The notes beneath the pieces were generated by a model. The model ran no database searches. It was given only the letters and a program-made list of their open reading frames with translations, and was not told the DNA's origin. A stretch of 64,000 nucleotides of DNA, from assembly GCA_910587635.1 (NCBI GenBank), contig CAJUNB010000024.1, positions 72,351 to 136,350 of the forward strand, read 5' to 3'. Source of the DNA: an uncultured Lachnospiraceae bacterium (GTDB lineage: Bacteria; Bacillota; Clostridia; Lachnospirales; Lachnospiraceae). This document shows positions 44,469-53,429 of this stretch, one piece after another. Made by a program: the position numbers and the translations under genes. The stretch's first letter is position 1. Each line of letters begins with the position of its first letter.

Positions 44469-45767
44469 ATGCTTTTAATAAAAAATGCATGGATGATAGA
44501 TCCCGGAACCGGTCTGGAAGGAAAGAGAGATATTTTCATACGGGATGGAAAAATTGTGAGCATCGAAGATTCTGGACGGTGGGAAGACAGAGAAGAAACA
44601 ACAGAAGCGGAAGTGGAGCAATACGATGCTGAAGGGCTTGTGGCGGCTCCGGGACTGATTGATGTGCATGTACATTTCCGGGAACCGGGATTCACTTATA
44701 AAGAAGACATCATAAGCGGAAGCCGGGCTGCTGCCAGAGGAGGATTTACTACGGTAGTGTTGATGGCCAATACGAAACCGGTAGTGGATAATCCAGAGAC
44801 CCTCGCTTTTGTGCTGGAAAGGGGGAAAGAGACTGATATCCGGGTGAAAAGCTGCTGTGCTATTACAAAGGGGCTGCAGGGAAAAGAACTGACAGACATG
44901 TCGGCACTTTTGGCGGCAGGGGCGGCAGGATTTACGGATGACGGGATTCCCTTGTTGGAAGAGTCCGTGGCGCTGCAGGCCATGGAAGAGGCTGCCAGGC
45001 TGGGAGCCGTTCTCAGCTTTCATGAAGAGGATCCGGCCTATATAACGAATAACGGCATCCATGCAGGACGTGCGTCGGCATATTTCGGTATCGGCGGCTC
45101 AGAGCGGGAAGCGGAGATCAGCATGGTAGAGCGGGATATCCGGCTCGCGGAAAGAACAGGGACCGTTGTAAATATACAGCACATCAGTACGAAAGAGGCT
45201 GTAGCTCTTTTGCGTGATGCAAAAAAAAGAGGTGTCCGTATCCATGGGGAAGCTACACCCCATCATTTCACATTGACCCAGGAGGCGGTTATCACCTGGG
45301 GAACCTTGGGAAAAATGAATCCGCCACTGCGGGAAGAGGCGGACAGGCTGGCTATCATAGAAGGACTGCAGGATGACACGATTGATCTGATTGCTACAGA
45401 TCATGCACCCCACAGTGCAGAGGAAAAGGCAAGATCTATTACTGCGGCTCCCAGTGGTATCATCGGTCTGGAGACAGCTCTGTCTCTTGGCATTTCCAGC
45501 CTGGTACGGCCGGGATATCTGACTTTGAAAGAACTGATTCGAAAAATGACATGGAACCCGGCAAGGCTGTACGGATTGGAAGGAGGCTGTCTGAAAGAGG
45601 GCGGATGGGCAGATCTGGTCCTCTTTGATCCTGAGGAAAGTTATACAGTGGATGGATTTGCTTCGAAATCCTGTAATTCTCCATTCCGGGGAGCCAGACT
45701 GACAGGAAAGGTGAAATGTACGGTCTGTGATGGAAAGATCGTGTACCGGGACAGCAGAAAGGACTGA
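44469..45767 (+). CDS. pyrC: Dihydroorotase
   Basis: Third step of pyrimidine synthesis, closing carbamoyl-aspartate to dihydroorotate. 432 aa of the class I type. DVHVHFREPGFTYKED has the HxH metal motif, NTKPVVDNP and GEATPHHFTL follow, and ATDHAPHS holds the catalytic Asp. The ATG at 44469 gives the usual N terminus MLLIKNAWMIDPGTG; the frame opens earlier but without family similarity. AAAGGAG lies about 12 bases upstream, slightly far. Starts a pyrC-pyrK-pyrD operon. Confidence 0.95.
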   Translation: MLLIKNAWMIDPGTGLEGKRDIFIRDGKIVSIEDSGRWEDREETTEAEVEQYDAEGLVAAPGLIDVHVHFREPGFTYKEDIISGSRAAARGGFTTVVLMANTKPVVDNPETLAFVLERGKETDIRVKSCCAITKGLQGKELTDMSALLAAGAAGFTDDGIPLLEESVALQAMEEAARLGAVLSFHEEDPAYITNNGIHAGRASAYFGIGGSEREAEISMVERDIRLAERTGTVVNIQHISTKEAVALLRDAKKRGVRIHGEATPHHFTLTQEAVITWGTLGKMNPPLREEADRLAIIEGLQDDTIDLIATDHAPHSAEEKARSITAAPSGIIGLETALSLGISSLVRPGYLTLKELIRKMTWNPARLYGLEGGCLKEGGWADLVLFDPEESYTVDGFASKSCNSPFRGARLTGKVKCTVCDGKIVYRDSRKD

Positions 45768-45769
45768 AT

Positions 45770-46546
45770 ATGGAACAAAAGAGAAAAGAAAATGCGACGG
45801 TGCTCTCCCAGAGAGAAATTGCGCCGGATATTTATGATATGTGGATAGGGACGAGCCTTGCCGGACAGGGAAAGCCGGGGCAGTTTATTGTGGTCTATCC
45901 AAAGGCAGAAAGTACACTGCTTCCAAGGCCTATCAGTATCTGTGAGATTGACAGGGAAGGAGGAAGACTGCGTATCGTTTACCGGATAGCGGGGAAGGGA
46001 ACGAGAGAGTTTTCACAGTACGGGGTCGGTGAGAAAATTTCCGTTATGGGTACGTTGGGAAACGGGTTTCCTCTGAAGGCGTCAGAGGGAAAAGAAGCGA
46101 TTCTCATAGGAGGCGGGATCGGAATACCGCCAATGCTTCAGCTGGCAAAAGAACTGTCAGGTAAAAAACAGCTGGTAATGGGATATCGGGACTCGCACCT
46201 GTTTTTGAAAGAAGATCTGGAAACCCATGGGACATTTTATACTGCCACGGAAGATGGCAGTGTGGGCACGAAGGGGAATGTGATAGATGCCATAAAAGAG
46301 CGGAGAGTAAAAGGCGGGGTGATCTATGCCTGTGGGCCGATGCCGATGCTCCGGGCCATAAAGAGATATGCACAGGAACAGGATATCAGAGCCTACCTTT
46401 CTCTGGAAGAACGGATGGCATGCGGTGTGGGTGCATGTCTCGGGTGTGTATGCAGGACAGTAAAGACGGACGGACATTCTCATGTGAACAATACGAGAAT
46501 CTGTACGGACGGGCCGGTATTTGAAGCAAAAGAGGTGGATATCTGA
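45770..46546 (+). CDS. pyrK: Dihydroorotate dehydrogenase B, electron-transfer subunit
   Basis: Carries FAD and a 2Fe-2S cluster and passes electrons from PyrD to NAD+. 258 aa of the ferredoxin-reductase type: LLPRPISICEID binds flavin, GGGIGIPPMLQLAK the NAD site, and CGVGACLGCVC with a later ICTDGPVF supplies the cluster cysteines. It starts 3 bases after pyrC, and its stop overlaps the pyrD start (TGATG). This indicates the NAD-dependent heterotetrameric PyrD class. Confidence 0.95.
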   Translation: MEQKRKENATVLSQREIAPDIYDMWIGTSLAGQGKPGQFIVVYPKAESTLLPRPISICEIDREGGRLRIVYRIAGKGTREFSQYGVGEKISVMGTLGNGFPLKASEGKEAILIGGGIGIPPMLQLAKELSGKKQLVMGYRDSHLFLKEDLETHGTFYTATEDGSVGTKGNVIDAIKERRVKGGVIYACGPMPMLRAIKRYAQEQDIRAYLSLEERMACGVGACLGCVCRTVKTDGHSHVNNTRICTDGPVFEAKEVDI

Positions 46547-47448
46547 TGAATACAAAGGTGGAAATAGCAGGAATAACGTTTCAGAATCCGGTGATGACGG
46601 CGTCAGGTACGTTTGGATCCGGTATGGAATATGGCGAATTTGTAGATCTAAACCGTCTGGGGGCTGTCGTGACAAAGGGAGTGGCGTCTACTCCCTGGCC
46701 AGGGAATGATGTGCCCCGTATTGCAGAAGTGTACGGAGGTATGCTGAATGCGATTGGATTGCAAAATCCCGGAATTTCTGTCTTTCTGGAACGGGACCTT
46801 CCTTTTCTGGAGCAATATGATACAAAAGTCATTGTCAATGTATGTGGCAAGACGATAGAAGAATATTTGGATGTGGTGGAAAAATTGGGAGACAGCAGCG
46901 TGGATATGCTGGAAATCAATGTTTCCTGTCCCAATGTAAAAGAAGGTGCCATCGCATTCGGGCAAAATGCAGACTCTCTGTATGAGATTACTTCCAGAAT
47001 TAAAAAAGTGGCAAAACAACCGGTCATTATGAAGTTGAGTCCCAATGTCACGGATATTACGGAGATGGCAAGAGCGGCAGAGGCGGCGGGCTCTGATGCC
47101 ATATCCCTGATCAACACGATAACGGGAATGAAAATTGACATTCACAGACGAAAATTCGCCCTGGCCAATAAGACGGGGGGAATGTCAGGTCCGGCTATTA
47201 AGCCTGTGGCGGTACGTATGGTGTATCAGTGTGCGGAAGCTGTGAAAATACCGATTATCGGGATGGGCGGTATCAGAGACGGCGAAGATGCCATCGAATT
47301 TCTGATGGCAGGCGCCACGGCGGTAAGTGTGGGCGCCATGAATTTCGCCAATCCCTATGCAACAACAGATGTCATTGATGGGATAGAAGCTTATATGAAA
47401 CAGTATGGAATCGAAGATATCCGGGAAATTATTGGCTGCATGCACTGA
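46546..47448 (+). CDS. pyrD: Dihydroorotate dehydrogenase B, catalytic subunit
   Basis: Oxidises dihydroorotate to orotate with FMN. 300 aa barrel: NPVMTASGTFGSG at the N terminus, EINVSCPNVKEG with the catalytic Cys, KLSPNVTDI, and the phosphate-binding IGMGGIRDGEDA. The Cys base marks class 1, consistent with the PyrK partner. Translation is coupled to pyrK by overlap. A hairpin just after the stop ends the operon. Confidence 0.95.
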   Translation: MNTKVEIAGITFQNPVMTASGTFGSGMEYGEFVDLNRLGAVVTKGVASTPWPGNDVPRIAEVYGGMLNAIGLQNPGISVFLERDLPFLEQYDTKVIVNVCGKTIEEYLDVVEKLGDSSVDMLEINVSCPNVKEGAIAFGQNADSLYEITSRIKKVAKQPVIMKLSPNVTDITEMARAAEAAGSDAISLINTITGMKIDIHRRKFALANKTGGMSGPAIKPVAVRMVYQCAEAVKIPIIGMGGIRDGEDAIEFLMAGATAVSVGAMNFANPYATTDVIDGIEAYMKQYGIEDIREIIGCMH

Positions 47449-47487
47449 AAGGCGAAGCAGAAAGCCGTAAATTCCACTCATAAAGAA

Positions 47488-47534
47488 ACCTCCTGCGTCA
47501 TACCTTAGTGTAAGGAAAGGCAGGAGGTATTTTT
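47488..47534 (+). terminator. Hairpin ending the pyr operon and masking the sipL ribosome site
   Basis: ACCTCCTGC (47488-47496) pairs exactly with GCAGGAGGT (47520-47528), with an inner CCTTA/TAAGG stem, then ATTTTT and the sipL ATG at 47535. The right arm is the sipL Shine-Dalgarno sequence. Confidence 0.75.
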
Positions 47535-49076
47535 ATGGAGTTAATTAAGAAAAATATACATATGGATCGTATAAAATGCAAGGCAAGTACGCAAGTGACG
47601 CTGGAGGATGACAGGAATGTGCCGGATCAGAAGCCGGATATGAACCGAATTATCCTGCATCGGGGAGAGGTGAAAACAGAAGAAATCAAGACAGAGGAGA
47701 ACCGGGTCAATGTAAAGGGGAGGTTGTCACTTCGGATACTGTATGTGACAGAAGAGGGGACTGTGAGCCGCATGGAGGGGCAAATTCCCTTTGAAGAACA
47801 GATCTATGCAGAGGGTGTGGAAAACGGGGATAATGTGGAAGTGCGGCCGGAACTGGAAGATCTGAGTTTGGACATGATTAATTCCAGAAAACTGAGCGTG
47901 CGTGCGCTGCTTTCTCTGAATATTTTTGCAGAAGAGCTGTACGATGAGGAAATGGCCGTGGAGTTATATCATGATGAACCTATTGAAACGAAGAAAAATG
48001 TGCTTTCCATAACAGAAATTACGATTCAGAAAAAGGATATTCTGCGATTTAAAGAAGAAATCGAAATGCCCCAGAGCTTTCCCAATATATCGGATATTAT
48101 ATGGGATGATGTAAAGATTACGGGGATGATATTTGAAGCCCAAAATGAGCAGATCACAGCACAGGGAGAGATCAAGGTATTTCTGCTGTATGAGGGGGAA
48201 GGAGAGGACCATCCTCTGAAATGCTTTGAAAAGATGATACCTTTTAAAGAGACAATAGATTGTCAGGGAAGCAAAGAATCCATGATACCGGATATTTCCA
48301 GTCATATCAGCCACAATGAGATAGAGGTAAGGGCCGATTTCGACGGAGAAGAGAGAGTTGTTTGTCTGGATCTTGTATTGGATCTGGATATTAAAATGTA
48401 TGAGGAAGAGCAGATAGAAGCAATAACGGATGTGTATGGTGTCTCCAAAGACGTGAAGGCCATTACGAAACCGGGAAATTTCAGTCGACTCATGCTGCGT
48501 ACTTCCGGGAAGACAAAGCTGACAGAACAGCTGAAACTACCTGCCGGATTGCCTGATATGACGGAAATCTGTCATAGTGACGGGGAAGTGATGATTGAGT
48601 CCATGCAACTTGTGGAGGACGGTGTCGAACTGACAGGAATACTGACAGTGGAAGCAATATATCTTGCAAATGAGGAAATGGGGCTGGCATCTTTCCAGAC
48701 AGAGATTCCGTTTCAGTACGAAATGCCTGCCGCAGGCATCAGTGAGATATGCAACTATGATGTGATGCCTTCCATCGAACAGTTGAATGTCACCTGGCTC
48801 AGCGGCAGGGAGATGGATGTAAAAGCAGTGATCGGTTTTGGACTGCTTGGCTTTTGCAATACCGAGGAAGATACGATTGTGGATATTTCCATTGAGGAAA
48901 ATGATGCAAGTATGATAAAAGATCTGCCGGGTATCGTTGTATATATTGCAGGAGAAGGAGAGGAACTGTGGAATCTGGGAAAGAAGTATTATGTACCTCT
49001 GGAACAGATACGAGAGATCAACCATTTGAGTGCAGATACACTGAAAGCAGGAGAAAAGGTGCTGATCGTAAGATAA
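47535..49076 (+). CDS. sipL: SipL-like spore coat morphogenesis protein (DUF3794 + LysM)
   Basis: In Clostridioides, SipL binds SpoIVA and is needed for coat assembly. This 513-residue protein has repeated DUF3794 units through about residue 460 and a C-terminal LysM domain (IYIAGEGEELW to KAGEKVLIV, about 465-512; first stretch reads VVYIAGEGEELWNL). No signal peptide, as expected for a mother-cell coat protein. The start follows AGGAGGT, which lies in the right arm of a terminator hairpin. Monocistronic, with a strong terminator after it. Family call firm; the SipL name rests on the domain order. Confidence 0.87.
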   Translation: MELIKKNIHMDRIKCKASTQVTLEDDRNVPDQKPDMNRIILHRGEVKTEEIKTEENRVNVKGRLSLRILYVTEEGTVSRMEGQIPFEEQIYAEGVENGDNVEVRPELEDLSLDMINSRKLSVRALLSLNIFAEELYDEEMAVELYHDEPIETKKNVLSITEITIQKKDILRFKEEIEMPQSFPNISDIIWDDVKITGMIFEAQNEQITAQGEIKVFLLYEGEGEDHPLKCFEKMIPFKETIDCQGSKESMIPDISSHISHNEIEVRADFDGEERVVCLDLVLDLDIKMYEEEQIEAITDVYGVSKDVKAITKPGNFSRLMLRTSGKTKLTEQLKLPAGLPDMTEICHSDGEVMIESMQLVEDGVELTGILTVEAIYLANEEMGLASFQTEIPFQYEMPAAGISEICNYDVMPSIEQLNVTWLSGREMDVKAVIGFGLLGFCNTEEDTIVDISIEENDASMIKDLPGIVVYIAGEGEELWNLGKKYYVPLEQIREINHLSADTLKAGEKVLIVR

Positions 49077-49098
49077 AAAGGAGGAATTCCTATACGAT

Positions 49099-49140
49099 GA
49101 AAAACCCTCCGGGTAATATCCATACCCGGAGGGTTTTTAT
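49099..49140. terminator. Bidirectional terminator between sipL and the gene at 49156
   Basis: AAAACCCTCCGGGTA and TACCCGGAGGGTTTT form a long GC-rich stem with A- and T-runs on its flanks. Confidence 0.9.
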
Positions 49141-49155
49141 GTGCAAAATACGTGA

Positions 49156-49797
49156 TCAGATCTGTGATTCGGTAGGATCTTTTACTTCGGTAGTCTTTTT
49201 TGCTTCCTCAGCCCATTTATCAAATTTCTCCATCACTGCATCGTAAGTACGGGAAGAAATACTGGGAAGTTCTTTACCCCAGGTACCGGTTGCCTGTTTA
49301 AATCCTTTTTCAAAAGCTTCTCTCATTTTTTCAATCTGATCAGGGTCGCCACCAGTCAATGCTTTGGCGAAATCCAGAATACGATCAGAAGTCTGGTTGA
49401 CACCCCAGTATCCATCATCAGCGATATCTGCCTGCGCCTGAGCCTTTGCAGCAGCAGTCACTGTGAAGTTGCCTCCGGCCAGGAATTTCCACATACTGTC
49501 ATTGTTGGCAATTCCGAAGGTGCTGCCCTGTTTCGTCATTATCTGTTCAACAAGGCTTCTCAACTGAGAAGTACGCTGCTCCGCATCTGATTTTAATTTT
49601 GCGATGAGTTCCTTATTGGGGGTGTATGTTTTCTTGGCAGAATCTGTCTCCGTCTTATCTGATTTTTCGTAAACCACACCAGTATCGGGTTTGGATACAG
49701 TATCTTCTGGCTTTGAACCGGATGCTGTAGCACCTGCCCCGGCATTATAAATTTCATAATCTACATTGCTTCCTGATGTAACTCCATTTACACTCAT
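49156..49797 (-). CDS. Hypothetical protein, 213 aa
   Basis: Not recognised. It begins MSVNGVTSGSNVDYEIYN, has a low-complexity Ser/Thr/Lys/Asp segment (about 20-60) and a mixed helical C-terminal part with SMWKFLAGGNFTVTAAAKAQ and ADDGYWGVNQTSDRILDFAK. No signal peptide, membrane segment or lipobox. CAAGGAGG is well placed before the ATG. The Gly/Asn-rich start and the SVNGV opening resemble those of non-classically exported, flagellum- or surface-related proteins, but this is only an impression. It stands alone, between a terminator and the ispE promoter. Confidence 0.75.
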   Translation of the reverse strand: MSVNGVTSGSNVDYEIYNAGAGATASGSKPEDTVSKPDTGVVYEKSDKTETDSAKKTYTPNKELIAKLKSDAEQRTSQLRSLVEQIMTKQGSTFGIANNDSMWKFLAGGNFTVTAAAKAQAQADIADDGYWGVNQTSDRILDFAKALTGGDPDQIEKMREAFEKGFKQATGTWGKELPSISSRTYDAVMEKFDKWAEEAKKTTEVKDPTESQI

Positions 49798-49895
49798 TGA
49801 AAAACCTCCTTGTCTGTTTGAAAAATAAATACCAAATTATAACAACATTCCTATTCTCTATATCGGATAACGGAACAGGATTGTTTATAGCGGCA

Positions 49896-49924
49896 TTGAT
49901 TTTTTTTCAACATTTGTTTATAAT
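49896..49924 (+). promoter_or_regulatory. Promoter of the ispE operon
   Basis: TTGATT (49896-49901), 17 bases, consensus TATAAT (49919-49924), 39 bases before the ispE ATG. Confidence 0.7.
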
Positions 49925-49962
49925 AATTACAGTGTATACAAAGTACATGCGGAGATAAGTAT

Positions 49963-50865
49963 ATGGAATCTTTTACGATAAGAGCGATGGCAAAAGTGAA
50001 TCTGGGATTAGATGTTATCCGTCGTCTGGAGAACGGATATCATCAGGTGAAGATGATTATGCAGACGGTAGATCTGTATGATGAGCTGACATTTGAAAGA
50101 ACAGAGGGAGGAATTCAGCTGGAAGTAGATCAGGAGGTTCTGCCGGCGGATGAAAGCAATCTGGTGTGGAAGGCGGCAAAATTGCTTTTGGAGGCCTTTT
50201 CTCCTGTCGGTGGCGTGAAGATCAGATTGAAAAAACGAATTCCCATGGCAGCCGGTATGGCAGGAGGCAGCAGTGATGCAGCAGCTGTATTCCATGGATT
50301 GAACAGACTGTTTTCTCTGGGAATGAATACGGAGGATATGAGAAAACTGGCTGTCAGAATCGGGGCGGATGTCCCTTTTTGCATTACAGGGGGAACGATG
50401 CTGTCGGAAGGGATAGGAGAGATACTGACACCGCTTCCCCATGTAAAAAGCGGGTTTCTTGTGATTGCCAAGCCAGATATTTCTGTCTCCACGAAATACG
50501 TATATGAGCATCTCCATGTGGAGAAGATAGAACATCACCCGGATATTGCCAATGTGGAAAGGGCGATCAGAGAGGAAAACCTGGAGGAGATGTGTGCCTG
50601 TATGGAAAATATTCTGGAGACAGTGACAGAGAAGAAATATCCGGTGATTTCCCAGATCAAATCAGAACTGAAAAGAAAGGGGGCGCTGACAGCACTTATG
50701 AGTGGCAGCGGGCCTTCGGTATTTGGGATATTCAGAATAAAAGAACAGGCGATGGAAGCCTGTGAGGCGATCAGAAAAAAAGAATTTGCCAAAGAACTTT
50801 TTGTAACGAATTTTGCAGATAGAAGCTGTATTTTTCAGGATGCATTTTCCGATGTCCGGGAGTAG
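49963..50865 (+). CDS. ispE: 4-diphosphocytidyl-2-C-methyl-D-erythritol kinase
   Basis: Fourth step of the MEP isoprenoid pathway. 300 aa GHMP kinase: AMAKVNLGLDVIRRLENGYH at the N terminus, the ATP loop PMAAGMAGGSSDAAAV, and the C-terminal motif LMSGSGPSVFGIF. Lengths and motifs are normal. First gene of a mixed operon with a GntR regulator, a small membrane protein, murI and a DUF1934 gene. Confidence 0.95.
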   Translation: MESFTIRAMAKVNLGLDVIRRLENGYHQVKMIMQTVDLYDELTFERTEGGIQLEVDQEVLPADESNLVWKAAKLLLEAFSPVGGVKIRLKKRIPMAAGMAGGSSDAAAVFHGLNRLFSLGMNTEDMRKLAVRIGADVPFCITGGTMLSEGIGEILTPLPHVKSGFLVIAKPDISVSTKYVYEHLHVEKIEHHPDIANVERAIREENLEEMCACMENILETVTEKKYPVISQIKSELKRKGALTALMSGSGPSVFGIFRIKEQAMEACEAIRKKEFAKELFVTNFADRSCIFQDAFSDVRE

Positions 50866-50915
50866 ACAGTCAGGATCAAACACAGTGACAGGGAGATTGA
50901 TGGTGAGGGAAGTTT

Positions 50916-51611
50916 ATGAAAGAAGAGAAATTACAGGTAAATATGGATAATTTTCTTCCCCTTCGGGATGTGGTGTTCAAAACTCTTCGAAGGGCTATAT
51001 TGACGGGAGAACTAAAACCGGGTGAGCGCCTGATGGAAATCCATCTGGCGAACCGTCTGGGAGTAAGTCGTACGCCAATTCGGGAAGCGATTCGTAAGCT
51101 GGAGCTGGAAGGTCTGGTAACGATGATTCCCAGGAGGGGAGCAGAGGTTGCCGACATTACAGAAAAGAATTTGAAAGATGTACTGGAGGTCAGAAGGGCG
51201 CTGGAAGGTCTGGCGATAGAGCTTGCCTGTCAGCGGATTACAGAAGAAAAAAAACAGGATCTGAGAGAAAAATTAAGTCAGGTGGAGACTGCGGTAAGTA
51301 CGAAAGATTCCAGTGCCATAGCAAGTGCAGACGTGGCATTTCATAATACGATTGTGGAAGCTTCCGATAATGACAGGCTGATACAGCTCGTAAGCAATCT
51401 GGGGGAGCAGATGTATCGCTATCGTTTCGAATATATCAAAGATGAGAGTAAGCATGGACAGATCAAACAGGAACATAAAATCATGTTTGACAGCATTATG
51501 GAAAAGGACAGAGAAAAAGCGGTAGAAATAGTCAAGACACATATTAACAATCAGGAAGAAGCAATTATGCGGAAAATCCGAAAAGAGCACGGAGATATCA
51601 GTGAGACCTGA
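50916..51611 (+). CDS. GntR-family transcriptional regulator (FadR/FCD subfamily)
   Basis: 231 aa with an N-terminal winged helix (NRLGVSRTPIREAIRKLELE, about 45-64) and a helical FCD effector domain (about 85-220) that usually binds a carboxylate ligand through a metal. DVAFHNTIVEASDN and HIN near the end supply likely metal-binding residues. GTGAGGGA precedes the ATG. The gene lies 50 bases after ispE. Its ligand and targets cannot be inferred from this position. Confidence 0.92.
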   Translation: MKEEKLQVNMDNFLPLRDVVFKTLRRAILTGELKPGERLMEIHLANRLGVSRTPIREAIRKLELEGLVTMIPRRGAEVADITEKNLKDVLEVRRALEGLAIELACQRITEEKKQDLREKLSQVETAVSTKDSSAIASADVAFHNTIVEASDNDRLIQLVSNLGEQMYRYRFEYIKDESKHGQIKQEHKIMFDSIMEKDREKAVEIVKTHINNQEEAIMRKIRKEHGDISET

Positions 51612-51671
51612 ATAAAGAAGACATAGGCGGCAAGACTTTCTTTAAAAGCAGTGAGTAAGGAGAGTCTTAAG

Positions 51672-51944
51672 ATGATAAACCGTATAAAAAGATTGTGTGA
51701 CCGCATATATATAGGACAGCTAGCCTTTCTGGCAATATTATCGGCAGGATGGTGGGGAATTCTGTATCCGAACTTCAGTATGACAGAAGATACATTCCGG
51801 CCGGTCCCGGAAGAGAGGGAAGCAGGTGAGCATCAGTTATCAGGCACGGAAGGCTTTTTCTTTGTTTTGGATGCCACGCCGGAGGAATTGGAAATCAAAA
51901 GCAAATTTTTAGATGCGTTAATAAGAGGAAAAGAAAATGAATGA
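51672..51944 (+). CDS. Small single-pass membrane protein
   Basis: A 90-residue protein of unknown family. Residues about 12-32 form a hydrophobic helix (IGQLAFLAILSAGWWGIL), followed by a polar C-terminal tail. The frame also starts with a GTG at 51651, but AAGGAG (51657-51662) lies 9 bases before the ATG at 51672. Its end overlaps the murI start by eight bases, so translation is coupled. Membrane helix plus coupling to murI suggest an accessory envelope role; nothing more can be said. Confidence 0.7.
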   Translation: MINRIKRLCDRIYIGQLAFLAILSAGWWGILYPNFSMTEDTFRPVPEEREAGEHQLSGTEGFFFVLDATPEELEIKSKFLDALIRGKENE

Positions 51945-52755
51945 CAGCGCACCGATAGGAGTGTTCGATTCAGGTGTGGGAGGACTCACAGTTGTACGGG
52001 AAATCATGCGCCAGATACCAAATGAAAAAATTATCTACTTTGGAGATACGGCCAGAGTACCGTATGGAAGTAAATCAAAAGAAACCGTGACGAGATATTC
52101 CAGGCAGATCATCCGCTTTCTGGAAAAGCAGAACGTGAAGGCGATCGTAGTGGCATGTAATACGGCGAGTGCCTATGCATTGGATGAACTGGAAAAAGTA
52201 AGCGATATTCCAATGCTGGGAGTGGTAAAACCAGGAGCCAGGACGGCATCGGATGTCACGAGAAACGGGAGAATAGGTGTGATCGGTACAGAAGCTACCA
52301 TAGGCAGTCGGATCTATTCCCGGTACATAAAAGAGATCAATCCCGGAGCGGAAGTGTTGGGAAAGGCCTGTCCGCTGTTCGTTCCTCTCGTGGAGGAAGG
52401 GCTGCTGAACGATCCGGTAACAGATGAAATCGCCATACGGTATTTGAGTAGTCTGATTGACAGCGGAATTGATACACTGATTCTGGGGTGTACCCATTAT
52501 CCACTGATCCGGGCTACTGTGGGAAAAGTGATGGGAGAGGGTGTGACACTTGTAAATCCGGCCTATGAGACAGCCAGAGAGCTGCGGGAGCTGCTGGAAC
52601 GGGGACATCTGCTGCATCAGGTGAGACCAGAGCTGGGGACGAATCAGTATCAGTTCTTTGTCAGTGATGCGGCTGATAAATTTATTCGTTTCGCTAACTC
52701 TATCATTAAATATGGTATTCTTTCGGCAAAGACAATCCATATCGAAGAATATTAA
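51937..52755 (+). CDS. murI: Glutamate racemase
   Basis: Makes D-glutamate for peptidoglycan. 272 aa with GVFDSGVGGLTVVREI, the first catalytic Cys in ACNTASA and the second in GCTHYPL. Typical length. The ATG overlaps the preceding small membrane-protein gene. Confidence 0.96.
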   Translation: MNDSAPIGVFDSGVGGLTVVREIMRQIPNEKIIYFGDTARVPYGSKSKETVTRYSRQIIRFLEKQNVKAIVVACNTASAYALDELEKVSDIPMLGVVKPGARTASDVTRNGRIGVIGTEATIGSRIYSRYIKEINPGAEVLGKACPLFVPLVEEGLLNDPVTDEIAIRYLSSLIDSGIDTLILGCTHYPLIRATVGKVMGEGVTLVNPAYETARELRELLERGHLLHQVRPELGTNQYQFFVSDAADKFIRFANSIIKYGILSAKTIHIEEY

Positions 52756-52795
52756 TTTAAGAAATGAAAAACATAGAAAATCAGGGGATGGAAAA

Positions 52796-53245
52796 ATGAC
52801 AAAAGATGTATTACTTTCAATCAAAGGGCTGCAGTTTGAAGGTGAAAATGATGCAAGTGATCTGGAGACGATTACTGCGGCAGAATACTATAAAAAAAAT
52901 AATCATCATTATGTGATCTATGAAGAGGCCACAGAAGGCAGCCGGGATTTGACAAAAAATATAATCAAGTGGAATGGAGAGACATTGGATCTGACAAAAA
53001 GAGGGCTTATCAATGTCCACATGATCTTTGAGGAGAAAAAGAAGAATATGACTGACTATCGGACACCTTTTGGCAGTATCCTGATCGGTATCGATACAAG
53101 GCAGATACAAGTAGAAGAGGCGGAGGAACGGATTCGGGTAAATGTGGATTATGCACTGGAAGTCAATTATGAACATCTGGCAGATTGCAAGCTTTCCATG
53201 GACGTGTGGGCAAAGGAAGAGCACGTAAGTGCGGAAGGAATGTGA
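52796..53245 (+). CDS. DUF1934 beta-barrel protein (YwiB-like)
   Basis: 149 aa, cytoplasmic, similar in size and pattern to Bacillus YwiB, a small lipocalin-like barrel of unknown function. The frame is open upstream into murI, but the ATG at 52796 after CAGGGGATGG gives the conserved N terminus. Short amphipathic strands dominate (VLLSIKGLQF, NHHYVIYEEA, LEVNYEHLADCKLSMDVWAK). Last gene of the ispE-murI unit, followed by a long hairpin. Confidence 0.85.
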   Translation: MTKDVLLSIKGLQFEGENDASDLETITAAEYYKKNNHHYVIYEEATEGSRDLTKNIIKWNGETLDLTKRGLINVHMIFEEKKKNMTDYRTPFGSILIGIDTRQIQVEEAEERIRVNVDYALEVNYEHLADCKLSMDVWAKEEHVSAEGM

Positions 53246-53345
53246 TGTTGGCAGAGGCCTTGATAGATAAAAATAAAGTAACAGATTTTTGGGATCCTAT
53301 TTAAAAATCGCAGAAGAAGAAAAAGTTACTGTGTGACCGCATTCA

Positions 53346-53401
53346 GTGCAGTAAAACGTCCAAGTCCTTCATGAATAAGGAACTTGGACGTTTTGCTGCA
53401 C
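53346..53401. terminator. Long hairpin between two convergent genes
   Basis: Arms of about 24 bases (GTGCAG, one G-T pair, AAAACGTCCAAGT, CCTT) pair across a 7-base loop, with one bulge. AAAACG on the left and CGTTTT on the right allow termination in both directions. Its right end merges into the dispersed repeat at 53398. Confidence 0.7.
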
Positions 53402-53426
53402 TGCGGCGGATTAGAAATATGGCGCT
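53398..53426 (+). repeat. Dispersed intergenic repeat, copy 2
   Basis: 27 of 29 bases match 22529-22557, beginning GCACTGCGGCGGATT. It ends 3 bases before the stop codon of the minus-strand gene at 53430. Confidence 0.7.
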
Positions 53427-53429
53427 TTA

